A stretch of DNA of 64,000 nucleotides from Paenibacillus cremeus. Lineage in GTDB: Bacteria; Bacillota; Bacilli; Paenibacillales; NBRC-103111. Numbering within the stretch: the stretch's first letter is position 1; each line of letters opens with the position of its first letter. The stretch spans positions 1 to 64,000 of the forward strand of contig NZ_VNJI01000041.1 of assembly GCF_007786445.1 (NCBI RefSeq). Direction: 5' to 3'. The position numbers and the translations under genes are program-made. Below, piece after piece: positions 17,312-25,559 of the stretch. A model generated the notes under the pieces. It had not been told where the DNA came from. It ran no database searches and was given only the letters and a program-made list of their open reading frames with translations.

Positions 17312-19342
17312 ATGGATGCAAGAATGTTCATACGAAGAGGATTAAAAGCAGATTTACCTATCTTAGCAGAAGGAGAGTTTGGTTTTTGTACGGATACAAA
17401 GGAATTATTTATTGGTTCTATTAATGGAAATGTTTTATTCCCTAACCAATCCGTTATCGATCAATTAAGTGCTCAAACAGTGAAATCAATTAACAATACT
17501 CCCCCTGACGAGAAAGGAAATGTGACTATTCAAGTAACAGGCGGTGGATATGCGAATAATGTTGACCTCTATAAACTAGAATCCATTGGAGAATTGTTTT
17601 TACCACCTGAAAATTATAACGCTTGGTGCCCTAGCAACTTGAGATATGACCCTATTAGAAAAGTTTTTGCTTGTTTAATAAACGGAGCAAATCAGCACGT
17701 CTTTACTACCTTAACCCTCTATTTTTGTACCATAAATCCAGACACCCTAGTTGCTAGTATTCCTAAACCTATTTCGGCCGTTGATACCAGTGGAAATCCC
17801 GTAAAATTTGATGTTACATCTTCCAATAATTTTATTGTTTTGAATGACGGAACGTATATGTATTTTATACGTAAGAGCGGGATTTACCATAGAATTACCT
17901 CTGTTGACGGTGGAACTACTTGGATAGATCAAGGGGCAATTTTATCAACCCCAAGTTTAGGCAGTAATTATAATATATGGGGAATCACTAAACTATCCAA
18001 TGGGAGATTGATTTGTGGATTTGGAGAAGCAACGGAAACACGTGCTAAAATTATGTACTCAGATGATAAGGGGGTAAATTGGAGATTTATATCCGTTGGT
18101 AAAACTGTTCCTTCGGGTACTACAAGTGCCGAGCCGTGTATTATTGAAGTCGGACCAAATAAATTAATAAGCCTTGCACGAAAATCAACAAGTGGAATGA
18201 GTTACGGTACAGTAGGGGGAGCAGTTGATCCCGCCCTAATATCTTATTCTACTGATAATGGAGCAACTTGGACAGATTATGTTGATTCCACTTCTATATT
18301 AAAAATGAACGCTTCGGGTGCAACGGCAGTTGTCCATGATGGAATGGTAGAAGTATTCACAGCTTCAAGACTTTTTACTACGATTGATAATGTAAATACA
18401 GGTCAAACGGGTATTTTGTATCATTATACCGCAACTACTGAAAATGCCTTTAATGATAAATTTACTTTAAAAGAAACGGTTCTTTGTGCAAACGCAACAA
18501 ATAGTGGCGATTTCCATTCCCCTTGTATCTCAATAGACGATAAAAATAGGGTATTGTTAGTGTACATGGATGCAAGTGAAATTCTAGCAAATGCTGTAAA
18601 TTATTATTTTGCAAGAGGTAATCTAGGATATATCTCTTATAAGAATCGAGATCACACTTCTTCACCTGTGTTTGGATACAGTGGCAAATACATTGACTCT
18701 TTAATCAGTAAGTTATTGTCTGAAATTAATTCGTTAAAATATTCAGTCTCTCAAATTCCAGGTAGTAATGTTACACCTCCAAGTGGGACCTTACTCTGGA
18801 CAAAACAATATAAAGCAGAAAATGATAATGTTACTATTGATAAAAGCGCTGCCTTTTCAGGTATTATAAATACCATTACAGATACAGGTTATGACAGTTT
18901 AGAAACTGATTCAAATAGTATCAAGTACAATAAGTTAGGAAATTCTTTTGGAATTTCCATAACATCAGTAAAACCAAACTTTTCCATTTCCTATAAAGGA
19001 ACAATTAGTAACCAACTGCGAGCCCCTATAGCTGCGGCCATTATTGGAGGGGTGGGTTATGGAATCATTTCTGTGTATTCCAATTTTAACATTCCTAATC
19101 CCAGTACTGAGGTTCATGAATATAGATTTGAATATTGGAAAGGAAGTATGAGAGCTTTTATTGATGAAATAGACGTTTCAGCAAAGATTAAAACATTTAC
19201 TTTTGATTCAACTAACGTTATTCCATATACACAATTAATGAATGTAATTGGTACTTTAAATAGTACTAAGATATATGCTATTTCAGCGGCCGGTGGCGGT
19301 GGCAAAGTATACGAGGTTAAATATGGCGAATGGGATAGTTAA
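17312..19342 (+). CDS. Tail-fibre-like protein with Asp-box (sialidase-like) propeller
   Basis: A 676-residue protein. The N-terminus (MFIRRGLKADLPILAEGEFG, then FCTDTKELFIG) matches the short N-terminal module common on phage tail fibres and phage hyaluronidases. Residues about 90-450 contain Asp-box motifs of the S-x-D-x-G-x-T-W type (SVDGGTTW, SDDKGVNW, STDNGATW), the mark of sialidase/BNR beta-propellers. The C-terminal 200 residues are a further beta-rich domain. It is 20 bp after the tailspike gene with AGGAGG before ATG, so the two are co-expressed. It may act on a sialic-acid-like sugar, but catalytic arginines were not confirmed. Confidence 0.65.
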   Translation: MDARMFIRRGLKADLPILAEGEFGFCTDTKELFIGSINGNVLFPNQSVIDQLSAQTVKSINNTPPDEKGNVTIQVTGGGYANNVDLYKLESIGELFLPPENYNAWCPSNLRYDPIRKVFACLINGANQHVFTTLTLYFCTINPDTLVASIPKPISAVDTSGNPVKFDVTSSNNFIVLNDGTYMYFIRKSGIYHRITSVDGGTTWIDQGAILSTPSLGSNYNIWGITKLSNGRLICGFGEATETRAKIMYSDDKGVNWRFISVGKTVPSGTTSAEPCIIEVGPNKLISLARKSTSGMSYGTVGGAVDPALISYSTDNGATWTDYVDSTSILKMNASGATAVVHDGMVEVFTASRLFTTIDNVNTGQTGILYHYTATTENAFNDKFTLKETVLCANATNSGDFHSPCISIDDKNRVLLVYMDASEILANAVNYYFARGNLGYISYKNRDHTSSPVFGYSGKYIDSLISKLLSEINSLKYSVSQIPGSNVTPPSGTLLWTKQYKAENDNVTIDKSAAFSGIINTITDTGYDSLETDSNSIKYNKLGNSFGISITSVKPNFSISYKGTISNQLRAPIAAAIIGGVGYGIISVYSNFNIPNPSTEVHEYRFEYWKGSMRAFIDEIDVSAKIKTFTFDSTNVIPYTQLMNVIGTLNSTKIYAISAAGGGGKVYEVKYGEWDS

Positions 19343-19470
19343 AAAAGTAAAGGCAACTGCAAACATAAAGGCAATACTGAATAGTCAAAAGGGCATTCTC
19401 TTAAAATTTAGTTAGTTTGTACGTTTTATAAAAAGTACCCTATAGAATAGTCACGTAAAAAAGTCTGTCC

Positions 19471-19547
19471 TATGGGACTGTTGACAAAGTCCACTGCTAA
19501 ATAAAGCGCACCCAGAGATGAATTGCCGTTTGTCAACAGTCCCCTAT
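19471..19547. mobile_element. MITE-like element with 15-bp terminal inverted repeats
   Basis: GGGACTGTTGACAAA (19474-19488) and TTTGTCAACAGTCCC (19529-19543) are exact inverted repeats around 40 bases of non-coding DNA, with outer TAT and CTATA. Ends of this kind resemble termini of Gram-positive insertion sequences. The flanks carry a similar string, CCCTATAGAATAG (19438) and CCCTATAGAGTAG (19542). It has no transposase and would need one in trans. Confidence 0.45.
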
Positions 19548-19745
19548 AGAGTAGTTTTCTTTATAATTCGGAAAAAATTGGAGACTGGAAGAGTGAACAC
19601 CAGCACACCGGTATTCTAAAAGTTTATTCTTTATGATTTTATCACGGGCTGCCGCAGTGCCAGATAAACGAACAACTTCAAGCGCAATGGAAGGCCGAGG
19701 CTGAAACAGGAACAAGAGACTTAAGGCCAAGCATATAGGTGCAAC

Positions 19746-19934
19746 TTAGCTTTGAGTTTCTTCTACTGCATTTTCTGCCTTTGTTAGTTTTGCAACCTCA
19801 AGTAGCACATGATTTAGTTGATTTTTAAGGGAAGTATTTTCCTCACGCAATGAAAGTATTAATTGCACCATGATGTTTATTTCTTTCTGAGCTTTAATTA
19901 TCTCTTTTCGGGAATTATTGGATATCACAAACAT
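19746..19934 (-). CDS. Small coiled-coil protein, copy 2 of 3
   Basis: A 62-residue paralogue of the proteins at 14,068 and 21,392, starting MFVISNNSRKEIIKAQKE with the same coiled-coil heptads (SLREENTSLKNQLNHVL). An AGGAGG-containing leader precedes the ATG. It has diverged most in the C-terminal ten residues. Unknown function. Its companion gene (20,006 onward) is broken. Confidence 0.6.
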   Translation of the reverse strand: MFVISNNSRKEIIKAQKEINIMVQLILSLREENTSLKNQLNHVLLEVAKLTKAENAVEETQS

Positions 19935-20005
19935 TTTTATATTCCTCCTTCATTTTAATCTAGGAGGCAAGAACATAAATCGTCCTTGCCCCATTGTGAA
20001 TTAAG

Positions 20006-20374
20006 TTAAATATGCTTCTCGATCGCACTTCCAACTTGAAGGATAAATTCAATATCGGTGGGATCACTAATGACAACCTCTACAGCACCCACACCTTGAA
20101 TCTGATGAATGGAGAAGTATACCCCCAACTCTTGTACTACACTCATTAAAAAGGGATCAAATGTATGGGACTCATAATTTACGGTGATACCATTTCTTTG
20201 TGATGATCTAACGTTAAAGTGGCTACAGCGAGCTATGTACATGGTATCCTGTGTGGGGCTGGGATCTATTGGGGGAACTGACATGATGCGTACGTCACCT
20301 TTGGAATCCGTAGTATAGTCTGATAAGGGAAATTTTTAATGGTCTTCGACTTCGGGTGCAATAAATTGATGGCA
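20006..20374 (-). pseudogene. Truncated, frameshifted copy 2 of the 234-residue island protein
   Basis: The C-terminal 92 residues (MSVPPIDPSPTQDTMYIARC to VGSAIEKHI) are intact. Compared with the complete copy at 21,659-22,363, one base is missing near 20,303, which shifts the upstream frame. DNA similarity continues to about 20,374 and then stops. Only a shortened protein could be made. Confidence 0.6.
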
Positions 20375-20491
20375 GATGGTGTCCGTACCTTACTGCTGAG
20401 TACACTGAATAATCGATGCTCACTCCTAGTTGTTCTTACATTTGTCCTTTTGTTGTCACTTCGCTTTGGATGCAGTTTCTTTTAATTATCC

Positions 20492-20824
20492 TTATTTCTT
20501 AAGTGTCAAATAAACTACTCCAATAAGCGCGCAAAGAGATACAATAGTATATTTGATCGCCCATAGCTCCGCTTGCCCCTTTAGTATGAGTTTGTTTCGA
20601 GTAGCCGATGAATCAATACCCATTAGTATCGCAAGGCTGTACAGGGCGTCGAATATAAATTTGAAGAAAATAATAGTAAGCATCGAGAAAACTATGAGTT
20701 TAATTAAATGTAACAAACGCACCACCGCCCATAAAATTCGATGACTCAATATATGCGAAAAATTACCGTACTTTGTTAGCAACCTAAAAAAACGGACACC
20801 TCCAAAACAGCCGACAGCTGCCAA
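20492..20824 (-). CDS. Hypothetical membrane protein
   Basis: An open frame of 110 residues with two or three hydrophobic segments (LIKLIVFSMLTIIFFKFIF and the C-terminal YTIVSLCALIGVVYLTL). It is not recognised. No convincing ribosome site was found before its possible starts, and it lies between broken genes, so it may be a remnant. Confidence 0.3.
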   Translation of the reverse strand: MAAVGCFGGVRFFRLLTKYGNFSHILSHRILWAVVRLLHLIKLIVFSMLTIIFFKFIFDALYSLAILMGIDSSATRNKLILKGQAELWAIKYTIVSLCALIGVVYLTLKK

Positions 20825-20849
20825 CCAAGGTTATCGGGGACACTGTCGA

Positions 20850-21258
20850 AATGTACCAGGAAAACCGATGCAGCAGATAAAGCGATCCGAACGCCCCGAC
20901 TAAACTGAGCAAAATATTCCACCACTGGTCCCCGAATGCTTTGCGTATGCCGATCACCGCGTTTATTCTTCACTTAAGCAGCATCACATTCATAATCCCG
21001 AGCTCCCCGACCATAAATGATACGCCTATTATTCCTGCAGTTACCCCTTGACCAAATCGGTAATTGCATCAATGACGTGCAGTGTCCCCCCAGCGCCATT
21101 AAGCCAAAAATTCTGAACACCACCATAATTCTTAGTACTGACCGCAGCCACCTTTTACCGCACGGCTTCCAGCCCCTCCGGGGTTTGCGCTTTAAAAAAG
21201 GCATCAGCGCTGCAAATTCACCGTATGTGAAACCATCGGATACCCGATATACACCCAT
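20850..21258 (-). pseudogene. MacB/YknZ-type ABC permease pseudogene
   Basis: Frameshifted and stop-interrupted. One minus-strand frame gives GVSFMVGELGIMNVMLLK, a stop, then RINAVIGIRKAFGDQWWNIL. This closely follows the FtsX/MacB-family signature (a GGIGIMN-VMLVSVTER-EIGIRKA-like pattern), with the two parts in the correct order and spacing. Upstream, TLHVIDAITDLVKG and FFKAQTPEGLEAVRK read in another frame. It is the scar of an ABC export permease and probably not functional. Confidence 0.6.
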
Positions 21259-21391
21259 TCGTTGAAGTCATCTAGCAAAAAAATCCCGGCAACCGATATG
21301 CGGCACACCGGGATTTTAAAAGCTTTTCTTAGTTTGATTAATGTTAAGAAGACGGTGTTGTTTGAGAAACCGCTAACCGCTAATACGTTTA

Positions 21392-21589
21392 TTATTCCCC
21401 ATTGTGAATTAGTTCTAGGTTCTTACTTCTGCCCCTTGTTAATCTTGCAACCTCAAGTAGTGCCTGATTTAGTTGATGTTTAAGGGAAGTATTTTCTTCA
21501 CGCAGTGAAAGTATTAATTCCACCATGATACATATTTCCTTCTGTGCTTTGATTATCTCTTCTCGGGAATTGTTGGATATCACAAACAT
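21392..21589 (-). CDS. Small coiled-coil protein, copy 3 of 3
   Basis: A 65-residue paralogue starting MFVISNNSREEIIKAQKE, with the same heptad pattern and a divergent tail after RLTRGRSK. It lies 69 bp downstream of the only intact 234-residue companion gene, so this is the reference copy of the module. Function unknown. Confidence 0.6.
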   Translation of the reverse strand: MFVISNNSREEIIKAQKEICIMVELILSLREENTSLKHQLNQALLEVARLTRGRSKNLELIHNGE

Positions 21590-21658
21590 TTTTATATTCC
21601 TCCCATTTTAATCTAGGAGGCAAGAACATAAATCGTCCCTGCCACATTGTGAATTAAG

Positions 21659-22363
21659 CTAGATATGCTTCTCGATCGCACTTCCAACCTGAAGGATAAA
21701 TTCGATATCTGTGGGGTCACTAATGACAATCTCTACAGCACCCACATCTTGAATTTGATGAATGGAGAAGGATACTCCCAACTCTTGTACTACGCTCATT
21801 AAAAATGGCTCAAATGTATGCGACTCATAATTTACGGTGATACCATTTCTTTGTGATGATCTAACGTTAAAGTGGCTACAGCGAGCTATATACATGGTAT
21901 CCTGTGTGGGGCTGGGGTCTATTGGAGGAACTGACATGATGCGTACGTCATCTTTGGAAATCCGTAATATAGCCGGATAAGGGAAATTTTGAATGGTCTT
22001 TGACTTCGGGTGCAATAAAGTGTTAGCAGACTCAGTATTTAGCTCCATTCCACGAAAATTTATAGCTGCAGTAACATAAGCTCTAAACGAGTGATGTGCT
22101 GCTGCATCAAAAATTTTTTTCGGATGATAACCCGGCTTGACTTTAAATTGGGCTAAATGACATCCTTTATTAAAACTTACATAGCGTTGTTCACGTAGAT
22201 ACTTGAAAAGAATGCTGTTATAGATTAAGCGGATACCCTCATTTGTAGAAATATCCTCCATATGTTTTTGCAAGCCCTCATAAGTGAACTGACAAGTATC
22301 AGGCATCTCTTGGTCATATTCTAGCTTCCCGTTTACAATTACATTGGCTATATATTTCTTCAT
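21659..22363 (-). CDS. Unknown 234-residue island protein (intact copy)
   Basis: The only full-length member of a family present three times here. It starts MKKYIANVIVNGKLEYDQEM and has a Cys-containing central stretch (MYIARCSHFNVRSSQRNG) and a conserved C-terminus. No membrane segment, signal peptide or known fold was recognised. The duplicated C-terminal part repeats in two truncated copies, each next to a small coiled-coil gene, so the two products may work together. Location beside phage-like recombination genes suggests an accessory phage or integrative-element role. Confidence 0.6.
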   Translation of the reverse strand: MKKYIANVIVNGKLEYDQEMPDTCQFTYEGLQKHMEDISTNEGIRLIYNSILFKYLREQRYVSFNKGCHLAQFKVKPGYHPKKIFDAAAHHSFRAYVTAAINFRGMELNTESANTLLHPKSKTIQNFPYPAILRISKDDVRIMSVPPIDPSPTQDTMYIARCSHFNVRSSQRNGITVNYESHTFEPFLMSVVQELGVSFSIHQIQDVGAVEIVISDPTDIEFILQVGSAIEKHI

Positions 22364-22577
22364 TCCATCATCACCTCAGTTATTAATAAAAGAGCCTCTT
22401 GGAACTTAGCATGTTGAATCAAAAAGCTAACTGCCCAGTAGCTACGATTTTAAAATAATGTGATGGCGGCTGGAATATATGTTCGCAGATGTATTTACGG
22501 TGACGTTGAAGGGGTTGAACCTGGGCATTTGAATAGCTATCATCCTGATTTACTCTCCACTTAAACGATAAACTGAA

Positions 22578-22637
22578 CTAAAAGATTTTAATCATACTGA
22601 ATGCAATAAGAGCCAAACCGATTACGATTTTTACCAT
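22578..22637 (-). CDS. 19-residue single-helix membrane peptide
   Basis: A tiny ORF encoding MVKIVIGLALIAFSMIKIF. It is preceded by AAAGGAGGTGACT directly before ATG, an almost perfect complement of the 16S rRNA tail. The peptide is one hydrophobic helix with two lysines near each end. Size and composition resemble type I toxins and phage-borne small membrane peptides. No homologue is claimed. The rest of 22,364-22,676 has no supported gene. Confidence 0.5.
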   Translation of the reverse strand: MVKIVIGLALIAFSMIKIF

Positions 22638-22676
22638 ATAGTCACCTCCTTTCAGAACAGTACCGGCAAGACATCG

Positions 22677-23234
22677 TTAGAGCTTGGCGATATCTTGCAT
22701 CATATTAACGAGAATTGTGATCTCTTTTTTGTTCAGAGAAAGAAGAAAATCTATCTCATTTACTTGAAGGTCGCGACTGGTGGCCTTGGACAAAGTGTCT
22801 ATGATGGGCTTTAGTTTCATTAATTGTTGATTCTTCCACTTTTCTGTTTCCCGCTCCACCGCTTGCTTTCTGTTATACTCATCCCAATCCTCTTCATCAA
22901 ACCAAAAGTGAGCACCATAGCGCTGCTGATATACATGAATCCAGTGTTGAAGCTGAACTTCGTTTCGATGGATTTGATCGTGACAGATGATGCAGCAACG
23001 AAGCCCATTGGTTTTAACCCCTCGACCCTGTCTCCCGCGGGGCATTACGTGATGTGTGATGGTATCTCGCTTAGCAAAGCAGCTCTGACACTTTCCTTCA
23101 GCCTCTATAATTAGCTCCTCAATGACGGTAAGAGGGAACTCTCCTCTATCTTTTGCAGATAATTTGGGATGGTGGTGACTTAAGATATTTTGGTGCCAAG
23201 GTGCAACATTCTTTATTTTCTTTTTGAACGCCAT
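22677..23234 (-). CDS. HNH endonuclease
   Basis: About 185 residues. The HNH/zinc-finger core is visible: CQSCF, then ITHHVMPRGRQGRG, then GLRCCIICHDQIH, giving two CxxC zinc sites and the His catalytic centre. The C-terminal half is helical and charged. The start was placed at 23,234 (MAFKKK); a nine-residue longer form from 23,258 has no ribosome site. As part of a phage-like set with ERF and Gam-like genes, it may cut DNA during packaging or recombination, or defend the element. Confidence 0.75.
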   Translation of the reverse strand: MAFKKKIKNVAPWHQNILSHHHPKLSAKDRGEFPLTVIEELIIEAEGKCQSCFAKRDTITHHVMPRGRQGRGVKTNGLRCCIICHDQIHRNEVQLQHWIHVYQQRYGAHFWFDEEDWDEYNRKQAVERETEKWKNQQLMKLKPIIDTLSKATSRDLQVNEIDFLLSLNKKEITILVNMMQDIAKL

Positions 23235-23325
23235 ACTCCATAGCCACCACCTTTCCATGAGAGTCGTTTGAATTTTTGTTAGAGAACTCTTTCGCTAAAA
23301 ACATCACCTCCCCAAAGGAATGCAG

Positions 23326-23994
23326 TTAAACATGCGCTGGCTCCCGTTGTTGCTTCTTTTTCTTCACCCATCCTCCTAAGATGCCAATTGAGAGCTCGGC
23401 TTGGTCCGTACTCATTTGACTGAACTCACTGAAATCCCCGACCTTGCCTTTAAGAGAATTGATAATGGTCTCTCTATCCCCTCCAATGGATTCGAGTTCT
23501 GCAATACGGACTTTTAATAGCATGAGCTGGTTTGGCGTTATCAGATGCTCTGAGGAATCCGTATCCAAATTTTGATTGGACGCTTCATTTCCATCATCAT
23601 CATTTTCCGAACTGATTCCTAAAATGGCGGATAGGCTGTATCGCCTCGCATAAGTAATGGCGCTACCTGCTCCTTGTGCGTTAAATTTCTTTTGACCTCG
23701 GTCCTTATGTTGTTGATACCCAGGTAACATAAGGGGATCACTTTCTAGCCATTCTCCACTCTCATGAAACAACAGAGTTCGAATAAGAATCTTGTCCTCT
23801 ATGGATCCTGTGGATTGAATAAAGGATAAACCATACTTCCCCAGTGTGGGACGTACCGTATTAAGAACTTCATCTAAAGTGGCGTATTTGCTATTAAACT
23901 GGGTATTTATTGATGTGTTTTTTGGGTTTTGGACCTCAGCTTGAAAATTAGCCAGTGCTGCTGCCAAGTTTGAGATGGATTCACTTTTGTTCAT
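23326..23994 (-). CDS. ERF-family single-strand DNA annealing protein
   Basis: A 222-residue protein of the ERF superfamily. Characteristic phrases are KYATLDEVLNTVRPTLGKYG, AQGAGSAITYARRYSLSAIL, then an acidic linker (ENDDDGNEA) and a variable C-terminus. ERF proteins anneal complementary strands in phage recombination. It is 4 bp downstream of the Gam-like gene, so the pair is co-translated. The set resembles the recombination modules of temperate phages of Gram-positive hosts. Confidence 0.88.
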   Translation of the reverse strand: MNKSESISNLAAALANFQAEVQNPKNTSINTQFNSKYATLDEVLNTVRPTLGKYGLSFIQSTGSIEDKILIRTLLFHESGEWLESDPLMLPGYQQHKDRGQKKFNAQGAGSAITYARRYSLSAILGISSENDDDGNEASNQNLDTDSSEHLITPNQLMLLKVRIAELESIGGDRETIINSLKGKVGDFSEFSQMSTDQAELSIGILGGWVKKKKQQREPAHV

Positions 23995-23998
23995 TTAT

Positions 23999-24553
23999 TT
24001 ACACCTCCGGTTTGATGGTTAGTACGTCAGGCAGGAATTCAACCTTTACTCCAGTAACTTCCTGACCATATTCGTCAAATACACGGCCGTCCTCGTTGAT
24101 TTGGAACAACTTCTTTATTTCGGTCTTCGCAGGTTCCTTCTTGACCCTTACTAAATCGGTTCGTTCATTTTGCTCTAGGAAGGAGATCAAGGATTCCTCA
24201 TCATAAATCCAATTTGGTTGCTGTTTACGAAAGCGGATGCTACCATACGCTGTCTTTTCATTTCTAAACCTTGGATCCGCATCACGTTTTCTAACGGCAT
24301 ATTCACTGATTAGGCCTTTAAAAAAATCTTCGGATTGTTGCAGCCCTTCTAACTCACGTTTGCGGTACGATTCAATTCGTTCGATTTCGCTATTCGCGAC
24401 CTGAGTAACTTCACTTCTCTTCACTTCAATAGCAGTAAGTTTACGCATAGCCCAGGTTAAGGAGGATAAGTCGGTAATCTGAAATCGTTGTTGAAATTCT
24501 CCTGTCACTTGTGCTATCTCTTCAAGTTCACTCATATACAGTGGGCTAATCAT
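23999..24553 (-). CDS. Host-nuclease inhibitor Gam-like protein
   Basis: A 184-residue protein resembling the Mu Gam family: a long N-terminal coiled coil (VANSEIERIESYRKRELEGL), then YGSIRFRKQQPNWIYDEESL and a C-terminal EFLPDVLTIKPEV. Gam-family proteins bind double-strand DNA ends and block exonucleases. GGAGGAGAC precedes ATG. With the ERF annealing protein it makes a phage-type end-protection and annealing pair. Confidence 0.75.
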   Translation of the reverse strand: MISPLYMSELEEIAQVTGEFQQRFQITDLSSLTWAMRKLTAIEVKRSEVTQVANSEIERIESYRKRELEGLQQSEDFFKGLISEYAVRKRDADPRFRNEKTAYGSIRFRKQQPNWIYDEESLISFLEQNERTDLVRVKKEPAKTEIKKLFQINEDGRVFDEYGQEVTGVKVEFLPDVLTIKPEV

Positions 24554-24641
24554 CTCGTTGTCTCCTCCGGATTGTACAGCGTATATTGCTACATAAGATT
24601 ACCTTTTCGTTACGGACTTACTTACATGAATGTTTCGGACA

Positions 24642-24890
24642 TCAGACGTTTTCATTCTCAATGGCCTGGTTTAATTCGTGATTTAATTTTTCCTGCTCTT
24701 CTAGGTTTTTAATCTCTGATTTGTACATCCGAACTTCATGCATGTAATCCATTACCTCATTGGTTAGCTCAAGCATCTTTTCTGATTCGCTGATAAGACT
24801 TTCAAGATCGGATAAGGAACCGTAGAACCTTCCATCTCGAATGTTACCTAGCTTTTCAAAGAATCCTTTGATTTGAAGAAGTTCGTTCAT
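24642..24890 (-). CDS. Small coiled-coil hypothetical protein
   Basis: An 82-residue, strongly helical and acidic protein (MNELLQIKGFFEKLGNIRDG; later LEQQE-type heptads). It is the first gene of the minus-strand Gam-ERF-HNH operon. Not recognised; small early-phage proteins in this position often modulate recombination, but nothing in the sequence shows it. Confidence 0.5.
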   Translation of the reverse strand: MNELLQIKGFFEKLGNIRDGRFYGSLSDLESLISESEKMLELTNEVMDYMHEVRMYKSEIKNLEEQEKLNHELNQAIENENV

Positions 24891-24942
24891 AACTCACCTA
24901 CCTTTTAACCACTGATCGTGGTCGTTGTATACTTAACTATAT

Positions 24943-24999
24943 CCACAAAACGAGGTCGATATGCATATTCGACCTCGTTTTGTGGTCTTTTTATTTTTG
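24943..24999 (+). terminator. Long palindrome with T-rich tail between operon and repressor
   Basis: CCACAAAACGAGGTCGA (24943-24959) and TCGACCTCGTTTTGTGG (24969-24985) are exact inverted repeats. The 9-base centre is itself near-palindromic. On the plus strand it is followed by TCTTTTTATTTTT, the layout of a strong intrinsic terminator. No plus-strand gene is upstream, so it may end an antisense or small RNA, or serve as operator DNA for the adjacent XRE repressor. Confidence 0.55.
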
Positions 25000-25156
25000 G
25001 GTGATTGTTTGTTGGAAAAAGAAAAGTTAACCAGATAATTACAAGGATTAAGGCATTTTATGTCGAATTGAAATAGAGCATGAATACGCGTATTATGCAA
25101 AACTTTTTAAGATATAGGTTTAGGCATCTAGAATATTGAATTTGGGAGGGGTTAGA

Positions 25157-25525
25157 ATGAATACTTTTGGTGAACGATTAGCGGAACTAAGAACTAGCAT
25201 GGGGTATTCACAAGCAGAACTAGCGAGACGTTTAAATATAGCTAAGAGTACTTTATCAATGTATGAAATAGATAAAAGGGAGCCAAGCTTAGAATTTCTT
25301 CGACGAATCATCGACTTTTTTAATGTGGAAACTGATTATTTATTGTTTAATCGTTCAGACGAATCAAAACAAATGAACATTAAGGCTATTAACTCTTCAA
25401 ATGAATCAACCCTGAAATCTATCCTTGATGGTTATACTCAGGAAGAAAAGGATATTGCCGAAGCCGTGGCGAGAGCAGCGATCGAGGCCTATCGTAAAGT
25501 AAAGAAAAAAGAAGAAATAGACTAA
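25157..25525 (+). CDS. XRE-family (cI-like) transcriptional repressor
   Basis: A 122-residue protein. The N-terminal 65 residues form a lambda-repressor-type helix-turn-helix (ERLAELRTSMGYSQAELARR, then IAKSTLSMYEIDKREPSLE). The C-terminal half is a short helical dimerisation region. GGGAGGGG lies nine bases before the ATG. It is divergent from the recombination operon and likely represses it, in the manner of phage and ICE immunity repressors. Confidence 0.85.
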   Translation: MNTFGERLAELRTSMGYSQAELARRLNIAKSTLSMYEIDKREPSLEFLRRIIDFFNVETDYLLFNRSDESKQMNIKAINSSNESTLKSILDGYTQEEKDIAEAVARAAIEAYRKVKKKEEID

Positions 25526-25559
25526 ATTTGTATACATATTTTTGTTTTTATAAATGACC

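Noticed and set aside
19533-19730. Minus-strand 65-codon frame with phrases such as EVVRLSGTAAARDK
   Set aside because: It overlaps the MITE-like repeat, has no ribosome site, and no family was recognised; it may be a fragment but is not supportable.
22453-22560. Plus-strand fragment MAAGIYVRRCIYGDVEGVEP
   Set aside because: Protein-like but only about 34 codons, no clear ribosome site, and no family recognised.
14068-25525. Whole region considered as an intact prophage
   Set aside because: Only tail-like, recombination and repressor genes are present; capsid, terminase, portal, lysis and integrase genes are absent.
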